Positions 52,027-59,230 of a stretch of DNA of 59,230 nt are shown piece after piece. Under the pieces are notes generated by a model. It was not told where the DNA came from, ran no database searches, and worked only from the letters and a program-made list of their open reading frames with translations. Source of the DNA: Clostridiales bacterium (lineage in GTDB: Bacteria; Bacillota; Clostridia; Christensenellales; UBA1242); NCBI GenBank assembly GCA_015069385.1, contig SVIS01000008.1, positions 1 through 59,230 on the forward strand, in the 5' to 3' direction. A program made the translations under genes and the position numbers. How positions within the stretch are numbered: the stretch's first letter is position 1; every line of letters starts with the position of its first letter.

Positions 52027-53022
52027 TTAAATGTTTGCACCAATTGCAGTTCTTACTTTTTGCAAATATTCTTTTGCAATAATTCTTGCTTTTTGGGCAC
52101 CTTGGGTTAAAATATTAATAACTTCTTCTTTATGGTCTTGATAATAAAAATATTTTTCACGCATTGGTTTAATATATTCATTTGCAACATTAAATAATTC
52201 TTTTTTTGCTTCACCCCAAGAAAGACCATTTAAAAGTTTTTCTTCAAATTCTTTGCACTGCTCTTCTGAGCCAAAAAGTTTATATAGTTTATTTAATGTG
52301 CAATTAAGTGGTTTAGGCTCGCCTGGTAATTTGCTATCGGTTACTATTTTGTTTATTGTTTTTCTTAATACTTCTTCGCTAGAAAATAATTGAATTGTGT
52401 TGCCATAACTCTTGCTCATTTTTCTACCATCTAAGCCAACAAGCACGGCAGTTGATTCTTGAATATAACAATCTGGCTCAACAAAAACTTTTCCGTATTT
52501 ATTATTGAAGTAATTTGCAATGTCACGAGCAATTTCTATATGTTGTTTTTGGTCAAGACCCACAGGCACTAAATTAGAGCCAAAGAGTAAAATATCAGCC
52601 GCCATTAAAATTGGATAGTTATATAACCCCATATTAACGCTAAAATCTTTATCTTGACCTAATTCTTCATTTTTTTCTACTATTGCTTTATATGCATGTG
52701 CCCTGTTCATTAAACCTTTAGGAGTTACATTACATAAAATCCAGTTAAGTTCAAAGACTTCAGGAACATCTGATTGCTTATAAAATACAACTTTGTTTGG
52801 GTCTAAGCCACACGCAAGCCATGTGCATGCAATATTGAAAAAGTATTCTTGCATTTGCTCTTTATTTTCAAGAGTTGTAAGTGCGTGGTAGTCGGCTATA
52901 AAATAAAAACTATCGTATTCGTTATTTTTTGAAAGTTCAATTGCAGGCTTAATTGCTCCAAAATAGTTTCCAATATGTGCAAGCCCGGTTGGTTTAATTC
53001 CAGTTAAAATTCTTTTTTTCAT
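52027..53022 (-). CDS. trpS: Tryptophanyl-tRNA synthetase
   Basis: I start at ATG 53022 (331 aa), with GGAG upstream; the ORF-track start is a TTG four codons earlier that contains the RBS. Class I motifs are 'TGIKPTGLAHIGNYFGA' (HIGH) and 'GRKMSKSYGN' (KMSKS). It charges tRNA-Trp, whose gene lies divergently 131 nt upstream. No T-box was seen in the short leader. Confidence 0.97.
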   Translation of the reverse strand: MKKRILTGIKPTGLAHIGNYFGAIKPAIELSKNNEYDSFYFIADYHALTTLENKEQMQEYFFNIACTWLACGLDPNKVVFYKQSDVPEVFELNWILCNVTPKGLMNRAHAYKAIVEKNEELGQDKDFSVNMGLYNYPILMAADILLFGSNLVPVGLDQKQHIEIARDIANYFNNKYGKVFVEPDCYIQESTAVLVGLDGRKMSKSYGNTIQLFSSEEVLRKTINKIVTDSKLPGEPKPLNCTLNKLYKLFGSEEQCKEFEEKLLNGLSWGEAKKELFNVANEYIKPMREKYFYYQDHKEEVINILTQGAQKARIIAKEYLQKVRTAIGANI

Positions 53023-53107
53023 AAAATGCTCCAATTTAAAACAATTATATCACAATATATTATTAAATGTAAAAAAGTTTTTTGATTTTATTAGTGCTGC
53101 AAAATTA

Positions 53108-53136
53108 TTGACATATTGTTTTTTTAATGATAAAAT
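53108..53136 (+). promoter_or_regulatory. Promoter of tRNA-Trp
   Basis: TTGACA (53108-53113), a 17-nt spacer and TAAAAT (53131-53136), 17 nt before the tRNA. Confidence 0.75.
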
Positions 53137-53153
53137 GCCTTTGTTTTAAATTT

Positions 53154-53229
53154 AGGTGAGTAGTTCAATTGGTAGAGCGGCGGTCTCCAAAACCGTTTGT
53201 TGTGGGTTCAAGTCCTGCCTCACCTGCCA
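53154..53229 (+). tRNA. tRNA-Trp (anticodon CCA)
   Basis: The 76-nt gene has acceptor arms AGGTGAG / CTCACCT, anticodon loop CTCCAAA, a T arm TGGGTTCAAGTCCTG and an encoded CCA end. It sits beside trpS in divergent orientation. It reads only UGG by standard pairing. Confidence 0.95.
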
Positions 53230-53268
53230 AAGAAAAATTGTTGTCCTTGTGTGGCAACTTTTTTGTTA

Positions 53269-53300
53269 AAAAAAGTGTGCTTTAATGCACACATTTTTTT
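53269..53300. terminator. Terminator downstream of tRNA-Trp and of the convergent gene
   Basis: The stem GTGTGC / GCACAC, flanked by A and T runs. A smaller hairpin GTTGTCC / GGCAAC with six T (53240-53264) lies closer to the tRNA. Confidence 0.65.
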
Positions 53301-53318
53301 AATATATGTAATTAATAA

Positions 53319-54188
53319 TTATTTTTCTTTACATAATTTATCAATTTTTTTGCTAATAATTGAATTATAAAAATCATAAACTTGTTTGTCTGTTAATGGT
53401 GGAATTATTAAGCCTTTATTGTTTGCAATTATTTCCATTGTTTCACCTGAATTATTTTTTTGCATTCTTGCTTCTTGATTAGAAAATGCTTCATTAAATA
53501 ATTTTTGTAGACCTTTTTTAGCAAACAACATACCTAAATTATTACCATTTTTATCTTGATATGTAACTATTGAATTTGATTTTAATGATTCCAACATATA
53601 TGGTTCTAAATCTTGAATATATTTATTATAGCGGTTATAATCATTTTCTAATATATAATGGCAAATGCTCTTACCTTTTTGGTCTTGAAAATAAATCAAT
53701 TCTGGATTTGTTTCATATATTTCTTTAAATAAATCTAGTTCTTTTTTATATTCTTTTACACTTCTTTCAATATCAGAAAATGGAGGGTCTGGAATTAGTT
53801 TAAAAAGTAAGCATGTATTGCTACTAACAGTTACTTTGCAAATTTCAGGGTCTTTAGCTAATTCTTTTAATAAATTATTAAGACCATTCGTTTTTATGTC
53901 GAATAAAATACTTTTGCCATAAATTGAATAATTTGTTGGAAAACCACCTGCTGCAGGATAACAATCATATCGTACTACATACAATAATTCAGGATATTGA
54001 TTTATAACTTTTAAAAGATTATCTTCAAGGGCACGAATGCGTTGTTCTCTATTTTGACCTTCTTTTGCGTTTTTACATTCATTTTCAATTAAAGTAGAAA
54101 GATTTCTAAAAAGTTTTTCTAAAAATTTTTTTTCTTTTCTAGTTAATTTTTTATTTCCTTCATAAAAAACTTTATCATATATTTTCAT
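53319..54188 (-). CDS. Hypothetical protein with degenerate ankyrin-like repeats
   Basis: I start at ATG 54188 (289 aa), with AAGGAG upstream; the longer ORF begins inside the promoter (TTGACA 54234-54239, 17 nt, TAAAAT 54211-54216). The N-terminal part is helical and charged. The C-terminal half has segments such as 'YFQDQKGKSICHYILENDYN' and 'TYQDKNGNNLGMLFAKKG' that resemble ankyrin repeat starts. No signal peptide. Possibly a protein-binding cytosolic protein; function unknown. Confidence 0.65.
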   Translation of the reverse strand: MKIYDKVFYEGNKKLTRKEKKFLEKLFRNLSTLIENECKNAKEGQNREQRIRALEDNLLKVINQYPELLYVVRYDCYPAAGGFPTNYSIYGKSILFDIKTNGLNNLLKELAKDPEICKVTVSSNTCLLFKLIPDPPFSDIERSVKEYKKELDLFKEIYETNPELIYFQDQKGKSICHYILENDYNRYNKYIQDLEPYMLESLKSNSIVTYQDKNGNNLGMLFAKKGLQKLFNEAFSNQEARMQKNNSGETMEIIANNKGLIIPPLTDKQVYDFYNSIISKKIDKLCKEK

Positions 54189-54253
54189 TATTTTGCTCCT
54201 TGTATGCAACATTTTATCACTGAATATGTTTAGTGTCAATACTGAATCTATTT

Positions 54254-54282
54254 AAAAAGTTGCCTATTTAGGGCAACTTTTT
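54254..54282 (-). terminator. Terminator of the Ig-like protein operon
   Basis: The perfect stem AAAAAGTTGCC / GGCAACTTTTT with a 7-nt loop. The core is identical to that at 12592-12621. Confidence 0.85.
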
Positions 54283-54316
54283 TTACTAAAAATAAATGGT
54301 TATAAAATTATTGGTT

Positions 54317-55399
54317 TTAGAATACGGATATTAAAACAAATGCTGAAACGTCATTTCCAAGTTTTAAAAATACATATGTTGAGCCTTTACCAACTATGGT
54401 AACAAGACCTGCACTAGATACTGTTGCAATAGATTCGTCTTGACTAGAAAATTGAACCATATCTTTAGTGTCGGTAGTGTTATATGGTAAAAGTTTAAAT
54501 TGTATTTGCTTTGTATTTCCAACGGACATATTTACAAATTCGGAAGAGTTAGTAACCATAATTTGAGTTGCCTTAATTTCTTGTACGGTAACAATGCAAG
54601 TTGCATATGTTCCATTTTTTGCTGTTACAGTTATTGTTGCCGTACCGCTTTTTACTCCGGTTACCACGCCAGTTTGGCTTACCGTTGCTACAGCCGGATT
54701 TGAACTTGTCCAAACAAGTTCATCGTTTGTTGTGTTGCTTGGTTGAATAACACATATTAATTGAGTGGAATTATTTTTATATAGTTCAATATTATTTGAT
54801 ATTGAAATGTTGCTTGGATAAATATCTTTTACAACATTTATTGTTATATTACCATAAACGCCATTGTGTGCTGTTGCTGTAATTGTTACAGTGCCTTCGG
54901 TTAATGCAACAATTTCGTGGTTAGAGTTTATTGTTGCAATATTATTATCAGATGATGTATATGTTAAGTTTTTATATGTTGCGTTACTAGGGGTTATATT
55001 TGCAGATATAGTACTTGTTTGTCCAATAGCTAAAGTAGTATATCTAGCACTAATTGATACACTTTCTGCTGCAATGGCATTAACTGTAATTGTGCAAGTT
55101 AATGTTTTGTCATTGCTTAAATTTGCTGTGATTGTACAATTTCCAACACTCATGGCAGTAACGTTGCCATAAAACACTTGAGCAATTTCAGGGTTTGAAC
55201 TCTCCCAACTTTTTACTTGTAAAAATGCATTAGATGGAGTTGGAATAGCTTCTAATTGAACACTTTCACCAATTATAAGTTCATATGAAGAATAATTTAA
55301 TTCGTAATTTTCAAGCGCTGGGTTGTTTGATACACATACATAAGCCAAGCCGGTAACAAATATACTAAAAATAATTAAATATAAACTAATTTTTTGCAT
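54317..55399 (-). CDS. Exported protein with four bacterial Ig-like (Big_2) domains
   Basis: I start at ATG 55399 (360 aa), 1 nt after the stop of the upstream gene, whose last codons supply the RBS (AGGTGGG). An N-terminal hydrophobic signal or anchor (about 5-25) is followed by four Big_2 domains of about 80 residues each, with hallmarks such as 'WESSNPEIAQV', 'YTSSDNNIATI', 'WTSSNPAVATVSQTGVVTG' and 'FSSQDESIATVSSAGLVT'. Surface location likely. Translationally coupled to the zinc-ribbon membrane protein gene. Confidence 0.88.
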   Translation of the reverse strand: MQKISLYLIIFSIFVTGLAYVCVSNNPALENYELNYSSYELIIGESVQLEAIPTPSNAFLQVKSWESSNPEIAQVFYGNVTAMSVGNCTITANLSNDKTLTCTITVNAIAAESVSISARYTTLAIGQTSTISANITPSNATYKNLTYTSSDNNIATINSNHEIVALTEGTVTITATAHNGVYGNITINVVKDIYPSNISISNNIELYKNNSTQLICVIQPSNTTNDELVWTSSNPAVATVSQTGVVTGVKSGTATITVTAKNGTYATCIVTVQEIKATQIMVTNSSEFVNMSVGNTKQIQFKLLPYNTTDTKDMVQFSSQDESIATVSSAGLVTIVGKGSTYVFLKLGNDVSAFVLISVF

Positions 55400-55400
55400 A

Positions 55401-56498
55401 TTAATACCCACCTTTTAACAAACCTAGATGGTTTTCATCTTCGGTTGTGAGTTGTATATTTTGCTTTTTTGCAAAGGTAATAAATGCAGTTTTCTTTTCT
55501 TCAAAATATTTATTATTCATTTTTTTTGTAACATAATAAGAAATTATTAAACTTAAAACTAGTATTGCAATTGACACTGCAAAAAATATTGCAGTTACTG
55601 ATACAAGTTTTATTGACTTATTTATTAATAAATTATATAAGGCAAAAACAATCATTGCTGTGGTAATAACAATTGTTGATAATGATAATGGTTTTAATTT
55701 GCATTCTTTTTCTTTTTTAAAGTTATTAGATTTTGGAATGTTGCCAAAAATATTTAATTCATGTGCAAAAGAAGAAAGTTTGTATTTTTGATTTTTGTAT
55801 GTATATTCAAGATAATATTCTGGCACTGCTAATATTTGCAAATTGCTAATTTTATGTACAAGGTTATTATATTTTGATTTTTTTAACATTTGATAATTTT
55901 GTGACGACATAATTTCAGAATTTTTATGATTATTAATTGCATTTTCTATAATAGAATCAACTTCTTGTTTTTTCGGATAATTAATTTTTACATCTTTTAA
56001 TAAAGGCGCATTAAATTTGCTTGTTAAATATAATTCATCATAAGAATTTAAAATAAGTTTGGCTTGCTGGGTTGGGCAATCTTGAGTTAATTTAACGCAC
56101 ATGGTATTTCCAGTAACAAAATCTTTAGTTTTTTTAGGAGAAACATTTGTGGTGTTAGAATGGTTAAAATAATTTTCAGAATAAAAATCAACATCAAATA
56201 CAGCAAAAAATACATATCTGTAGTTTACATAAGAAAATTCACTATCTAAAATATCTTTTGGAGATAGTTTATTTATTTGTAAATGCATTAATGCTTTTTT
56301 ATAAAATTCATCTTCCGAAACATTGGCTTCCAAAAATTTAACATTATTTCTTTTATTTTTTGTTAAATCGGACAAAAAGAAGTCTTTAACGGTTTTAGAA
56401 ATATTAAATTTTGCACCACAATATTGGCAAACGCATTTATCTTCTTCTATTTGAAGATATTTTGAAGAGCCACAATTTTCACATTTAAATTTTTCCAT
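55401..56498 (-). CDS. Zinc-ribbon membrane protein
   Basis: The 365-aa protein has an N-terminal zinc ribbon, 'CENCGSSKYLQIEEDKCVCQYCG', a long soluble region, and two adjacent TM helices (about residues 270-292 and 298-322). The zinc ribbon resembles that of the protein at 24058. AAGGAT precedes the ATG. It is the first gene of an operon with the Ig-like protein. Function unknown. Confidence 0.75.
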   Translation of the reverse strand: MEKFKCENCGSSKYLQIEEDKCVCQYCGAKFNISKTVKDFFLSDLTKNKRNNVKFLEANVSEDEFYKKALMHLQINKLSPKDILDSEFSYVNYRYVFFAVFDVDFYSENYFNHSNTTNVSPKKTKDFVTGNTMCVKLTQDCPTQQAKLILNSYDELYLTSKFNAPLLKDVKINYPKKQEVDSIIENAINNHKNSEIMSSQNYQMLKKSKYNNLVHKISNLQILAVPEYYLEYTYKNQKYKLSSFAHELNIFGNIPKSNNFKKEKECKLKPLSLSTIVITTAMIVFALYNLLINKSIKLVSVTAIFFAVSIAILVLSLIISYYVTKKMNNKYFEEKKTAFITFAKKQNIQLTTEDENHLGLLKGGY

Positions 56499-56725
56499 AT
56501 TATATCCTTATAAAAATAATATCATATAAAAATATATTTTCAAAATATAAATTATTTAAAAATTAAATCTTGTTATTATTTAAAAAAAATCTACTTATTA
56601 AAATAAAAAGTTTAGTTTTAATTAAACTAAAAAATATAAAATAATTCATATTATGCAAATTTTATTAAAAAAATAGACAACTAAAAGTTATCTATAATTT
56701 TTAATCATATATTTGTTTTTTTAAA

Positions 56726-57136
56726 TTAAAAAACAAGTTCGTTGTAAGTTTCTGTAGCTGCAACAATTTTTTGTTCTTTTTCATTTTTAATATATTCTAA
56801 AAAACTATTTTTATATTCTTGTGCTTTGACTTTATTTTTTTTATCTAATATTGAATAAACATATCTAGACCAATCTTTTGTTAAATTTTTAATTTCAAAT
56901 GATTTTCCATTACCATAACGAATGCCTTTATATGCTGTTAATTCCCATTTTTCATTTAAAGACCCAGTGTTATCTCCTATAGTAGTTGAAAGATATATTG
57001 CACTTGGTGTTCTTTGTTCTATTACAACATCAACCTTGCAATTTTCATAACACATTTTGAGTGCAATGTACATATCTTTTACGTATTTTTTCATAAAAAT
57101 TTTTATTTCATTTTGAGTTAAATCATTTAAAAACAT
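56726..57136 (-). CDS. Hypothetical small protein
   Basis: The 136-aa soluble α/β protein has a central 'TPSAIYLSTTIGDNTGSLNEK' segment and a helical C-terminus. No recognised family, signal peptide or TM. A very good AAGGAG precedes the ATG. It stands alone between the zinc-ribbon gene and iscU. Confidence 0.65.
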   Translation of the reverse strand: MFLNDLTQNEIKIFMKKYVKDMYIALKMCYENCKVDVVIEQRTPSAIYLSTTIGDNTGSLNEKWELTAYKGIRYGNGKSFEIKNLTKDWSRYVYSILDKKNKVKAQEYKNSFLEYIKNEKEQKIVAATETYNELVF

Positions 57137-57269
57137 TTTTGTCTCCTTAATATATTTTAAATATATATTATAAAAAGGACTTTGTCAATATTAACCTTTT
57201 TAAAAAAGTTTACCAATAAAACTAAAATATTTTAAATGTTACTGCATTTTTACAAATATCTTTTAAATT

Positions 57270-57701
57270 TTAATTGTGCTGGCAAACACAATTATTTGGT
57301 GCGTATAGTGAGCAGTCATACTCTATGCCATTTTTATCATAGTAGTCTTTTACAGCTGCTTTAACGGCTTCTTCGGCTAGTACTGAGCAGTGTATTTTGT
57401 GTGTTGGCAGACCGCCCAATGCCTCTACAACTGCCTGATTAGATAGTTTAAGTGCATCTTCAATTTTTTGACCTTTAATCATTTCGGTTGCAATTGATGA
57501 GGTTGCTATTGCACTGCCACAACCAAATGTCATAAATTTTACGTCGGTAATTGTTTGGCTCTGTTTATCTACCTTAATGTACATGCGCATAATGTCACCA
57601 CATTTTGCATTGCCCACTTGCCCTATGCCATCAGCATCTTCAATTTCGCCAACATTGCGAGGATTTCTAAAATGGTCCATAACCTTTTCGCTATATAACA
57701 T
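57270..57701 (-). CDS. iscU: Fe-S cluster assembly scaffold IscU/NifU-like
   Basis: The 143-aa protein has the three conserved cluster-binding cysteines in 'GNAKCGDIMRMYI', 'MTFGCGSAIATSS' and 'THKIHCSVLAEEAVKAA', and the N-terminal 'VMDHFRNPRNVGE'. It builds Fe-S clusters from sulfur supplied by the desulfurase. A C-terminal tail adds 'CSLYAPNNCVCQ', three extra cysteines often seen in clostridial NifU-like scaffolds. It overlaps iscS by 11 bp, so the two are coupled. Confidence 0.95.
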   Translation of the reverse strand: MLYSEKVMDHFRNPRNVGEIEDADGIGQVGNAKCGDIMRMYIKVDKQSQTITDVKFMTFGCGSAIATSSIATEMIKGQKIEDALKLSNQAVVEALGGLPTHKIHCSVLAEEAVKAAVKDYYDKNGIEYDCSLYAPNNCVCQHN

Positions 57702-58875
57702 GGTTTCTTTCTCCTTTTTGTAATTCGTCCCATACAGGGCTCATTTTTCTTAGTAATTTAACAACATCATTTACGGCAGATATTGTTTTATCTATTTCTT
57801 CCTTTGTTGTATATTTTGAGAGTGTTAAACGTAAACTTCCATGTGCTACTTCATGAGGAAGCCCGAGTGCAAGCAGCACATGGCTTGGGTCAAGCGAACC
57901 ACTTGTGCAAGCCGAACCACTAGAGGCTTGTATGCCATAGTCATCTAGTAAAAGTAGCAAACTTTCGCCCTCAATGCCTTCAAAGCACATATTAAAATTG
58001 TTTGGAAGTCGGTTTTCTTTATCGCCATTAATTTTACTATGAGGAATTTTAGATAATTCATTAAAAAGTTTATCTCTCAAAATTGTTTCGTGGTTTGAAA
58101 CTTTTTCTATTTCCTCATTTGCAATTTCAAGTGCATTTGCCATGCCAACAATGCCAGCCAAATTTTCTGTGCCTGCTCGCCTATTTTTTTCTTGTGCGCC
58201 ACCATAAATTAAATTAAAAAGTGGAGTTTGTTTACGGCAATACAAAGCACCTATGCCTTTTGGACCATGAAATTTATGTGCCGAAAGCGAGAGCATATCA
58301 ATGTTCATATCATCAACATCAATTTTTATATGCCCTATTGCTTGAACAGCGTCGGTGTGGAAAATGATATTATTTTCACGGCAAACCTTGCCTATTTCTT
58401 TAATTGGTTGAATAGTACCAATTTCATTATTCGCAAACATTATTGTAACTAAACAGGTGTCGTTAGTTATTGCATTTTTTAAATCTTCTACTTTTACAAT
58501 GCCGTTTTCATACACAGGCAAATAGGTTATGGTAAAACCTTGTTTTTTCATTTCATCTAATGTATGAAGCACTGCGTGGTGTTCAATAGCACTTGTAATT
58601 ATATGTTTTTTGCCTTTTAAAGCACCAAACTTGCAGGCACTGGCTATTGCCCAGTTATCACTTTCGCTTCCGCCAGAAGTAAAATATATTTCATCTGCAT
58701 TTGCATTTAACACACTTGCAATTTTTTGCCTTGCTTCTTCTAAATGCTCTTTTGCCACTTGCCCGCTAGAATGCAAACTGCTTGCGTTGCCATATATATC
58801 AGAAAAAAAAGGTAACATGCTTTCTAGTACCTTGCTATCTACTTTAGTTGTTCCGGCATTATCTAAATATATCAT
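57691..58875 (-). CDS. iscS: Cysteine desulfurase (IscS/NifS)
   Basis: The 394-aa PLP enzyme has the Schiff-base lysine in 'LSAHKFHGPKGIGALY' and the catalytic Cys loop 'SSGSACTSGSLDPSHVL'. The N-terminus 'MIYLDNAGTTKVD' is typical. It converts cysteine to alanine and transfers sulfur to IscU. No iscR regulator was seen upstream; the gene is divergent from the right-end secreted-protein gene. Confidence 0.96.
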   Translation of the reverse strand: MIYLDNAGTTKVDSKVLESMLPFFSDIYGNASSLHSSGQVAKEHLEEARQKIASVLNANADEIYFTSGGSESDNWAIASACKFGALKGKKHIITSAIEHHAVLHTLDEMKKQGFTITYLPVYENGIVKVEDLKNAITNDTCLVTIMFANNEIGTIQPIKEIGKVCRENNIIFHTDAVQAIGHIKIDVDDMNIDMLSLSAHKFHGPKGIGALYCRKQTPLFNLIYGGAQEKNRRAGTENLAGIVGMANALEIANEEIEKVSNHETILRDKLFNELSKIPHSKINGDKENRLPNNFNMCFEGIEGESLLLLLDDYGIQASSGSACTSGSLDPSHVLLALGLPHEVAHGSLRLTLSKYTTKEEIDKTISAVNDVVKLLRKMSPVWDELQKGERNHVI

Positions 58876-59029
58876 TTATTGTTATACCTTTTTTATTTAA
58901 ATTTAATTCCTACTGGTTTAGTATGATTTGATTATATATCAAACTTATAATCTTGTCAACAGTTGTGTTTCAATATATAGACAAAAATAAAACAAATTAA
59001 AAATCTATTAAAAAACTATCTAAATTTAG

Positions 59030-59057
59030 TTGACAATCGGCTGGGGGGGGGTAGAAT
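59030..59057 (+). promoter_or_regulatory. Poly-G spacer promoter (copy 3), putatively phase-variable
   Basis: TTGACA (59030-59035), a 16-nt spacer containing nine consecutive G (59043-59051) and TAGAAT (59052-59057). It differs from copy 1 by a single base (ATCGG versus ATTGG) from the -35 box down to the RBS. Confidence 0.75.
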
Positions 59058-59089
59058 ACAAATATATCATTAAAAAGGAGAAAAAGTAA

Positions 59090-59230
59090 ATGAAGAAAAA
59101 CTATAAATGGCTAATAAACATAGCTGCAATCTGCTTATGTATATGCGCCATGGCAATAGGAATATATGCAGCAAAACAAGCAAGCCTAACCGCAACAGGT
59201 ACAATAGGGTTTACAGCCCATAACTGCAAA
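59090..59230 (+). CDS. Secreted surface protein, N-terminal part (partial, runs off the right edge)
   Basis: This gene is not in the ORF track. ATG at 59090 follows AAGGAG, and 47 codons are open to the edge. The peptide has a basic start, a signal segment 'ICLCICAMAIGIYA' and 'AKQASLTATGTIGFTAHNC', nearly identical to the left-edge gene, to which it is inverted. The rest is outside the window, so only family membership can be stated. Confidence 0.85.
   Translation, partial: MKKNYKWLINIAAICLCICAMAIGIYAAKQASLTATGTIGFTAHNCK

Noticed and set aside
641-58875. Reassignment of TGA to tryptophan
   Set aside because: All genes, including trpS, leuS and dnaA, are full length without reading through TGA, and the tRNA-Trp anticodon is CCA. 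TGA looks unused, not recoded.

Overview
The window is AT-rich DNA with short intergenic gaps, strong AGGAG-type ribosome binding sites and many T-tailed intrinsic terminators. This fits a low-GC Bacillota. The pair yabP-yabQ next to a divIC-like gene points to an endospore-forming lineage or one descended from it, most likely an uncultured, host-associated Clostridia-type organism. That ranking is inference. Every confident protein reads through under the ordinary bacterial code. As I read the stops, about 44 genes end in TAA, 7 in TAG and none in TGA.

Layout. 1-8 kb: the 5' end of a secreted-protein gene (leftward), a UPF0316 membrane protein, two GNAT acetyltransferases behind what looks like a leader-peptide attenuator, a four-TM protein, ychF, dut, an orphan 21-residue membrane peptide, and a 940-residue BspA-type leucine-rich-repeat surface protein. 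8-23.5 kb: an FAD-dependent oxidoreductase, rplJ-rplL with an L10 leader, an XRE regulator, tRNA-fMet, hypothetical membrane proteins and a lipoprotein, a GPH-type sugar symporter, cardiolipin synthase, an ung-pfk-trxB operon and a second LRR surface protein. 23.5-31 kb: a DnaA-box-rich non-coding region (candidate oriC), a zinc-ribbon protein, two XRE regulators, a SLOG protein, comF, yabP-yabQ-divIC, an RNHCP protein, dnaA, and dnaN in the opposite orientation. 31-41 kb: a giant (2,536 aa) membrane-anchored surface protein and an orphan VirD4/TraG-type ATPase. 41-59 kb: leuS, argS, an S51-like peptidase, a heterodimeric ABC exporter with a divergent TetR regulator, trpS beside tRNA-Trp, Ig-like and zinc-ribbon proteins, iscS-iscU, and the 5' end of another secreted-protein gene (rightward).

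The most interesting signal is at both ends and at 8.0 kb. Three genes share an N-terminal secretion/β-rich module, and each is driven by a promoter whose spacer between TTGACA and the -10 box contains a run of 8-9 G. In all three the spacer totals 16 nt. Slippage in such a run would change promoter spacing, so these look like phase-variable promoters for a family of surface proteins with a common N-terminus and differing C-terminal parts. The two terminal copies form a near-identical inverted repeat of about 90 nt, so the window may be a contig that broke in this repeat family.

Other notable items are a four-region attenuator before a GNAT gene, a 76-nt perfect four-way-junction palindrome between ychF and dut, three apparently leaderless genes, convergent dnaA/dnaN with a separate candidate origin, an approximately 97-residue insertion inside an ABC ATPase domain, and complete avoidance of TGA stops. 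No CRISPR array, rRNA, transposase, integrase or prophage gene was seen.
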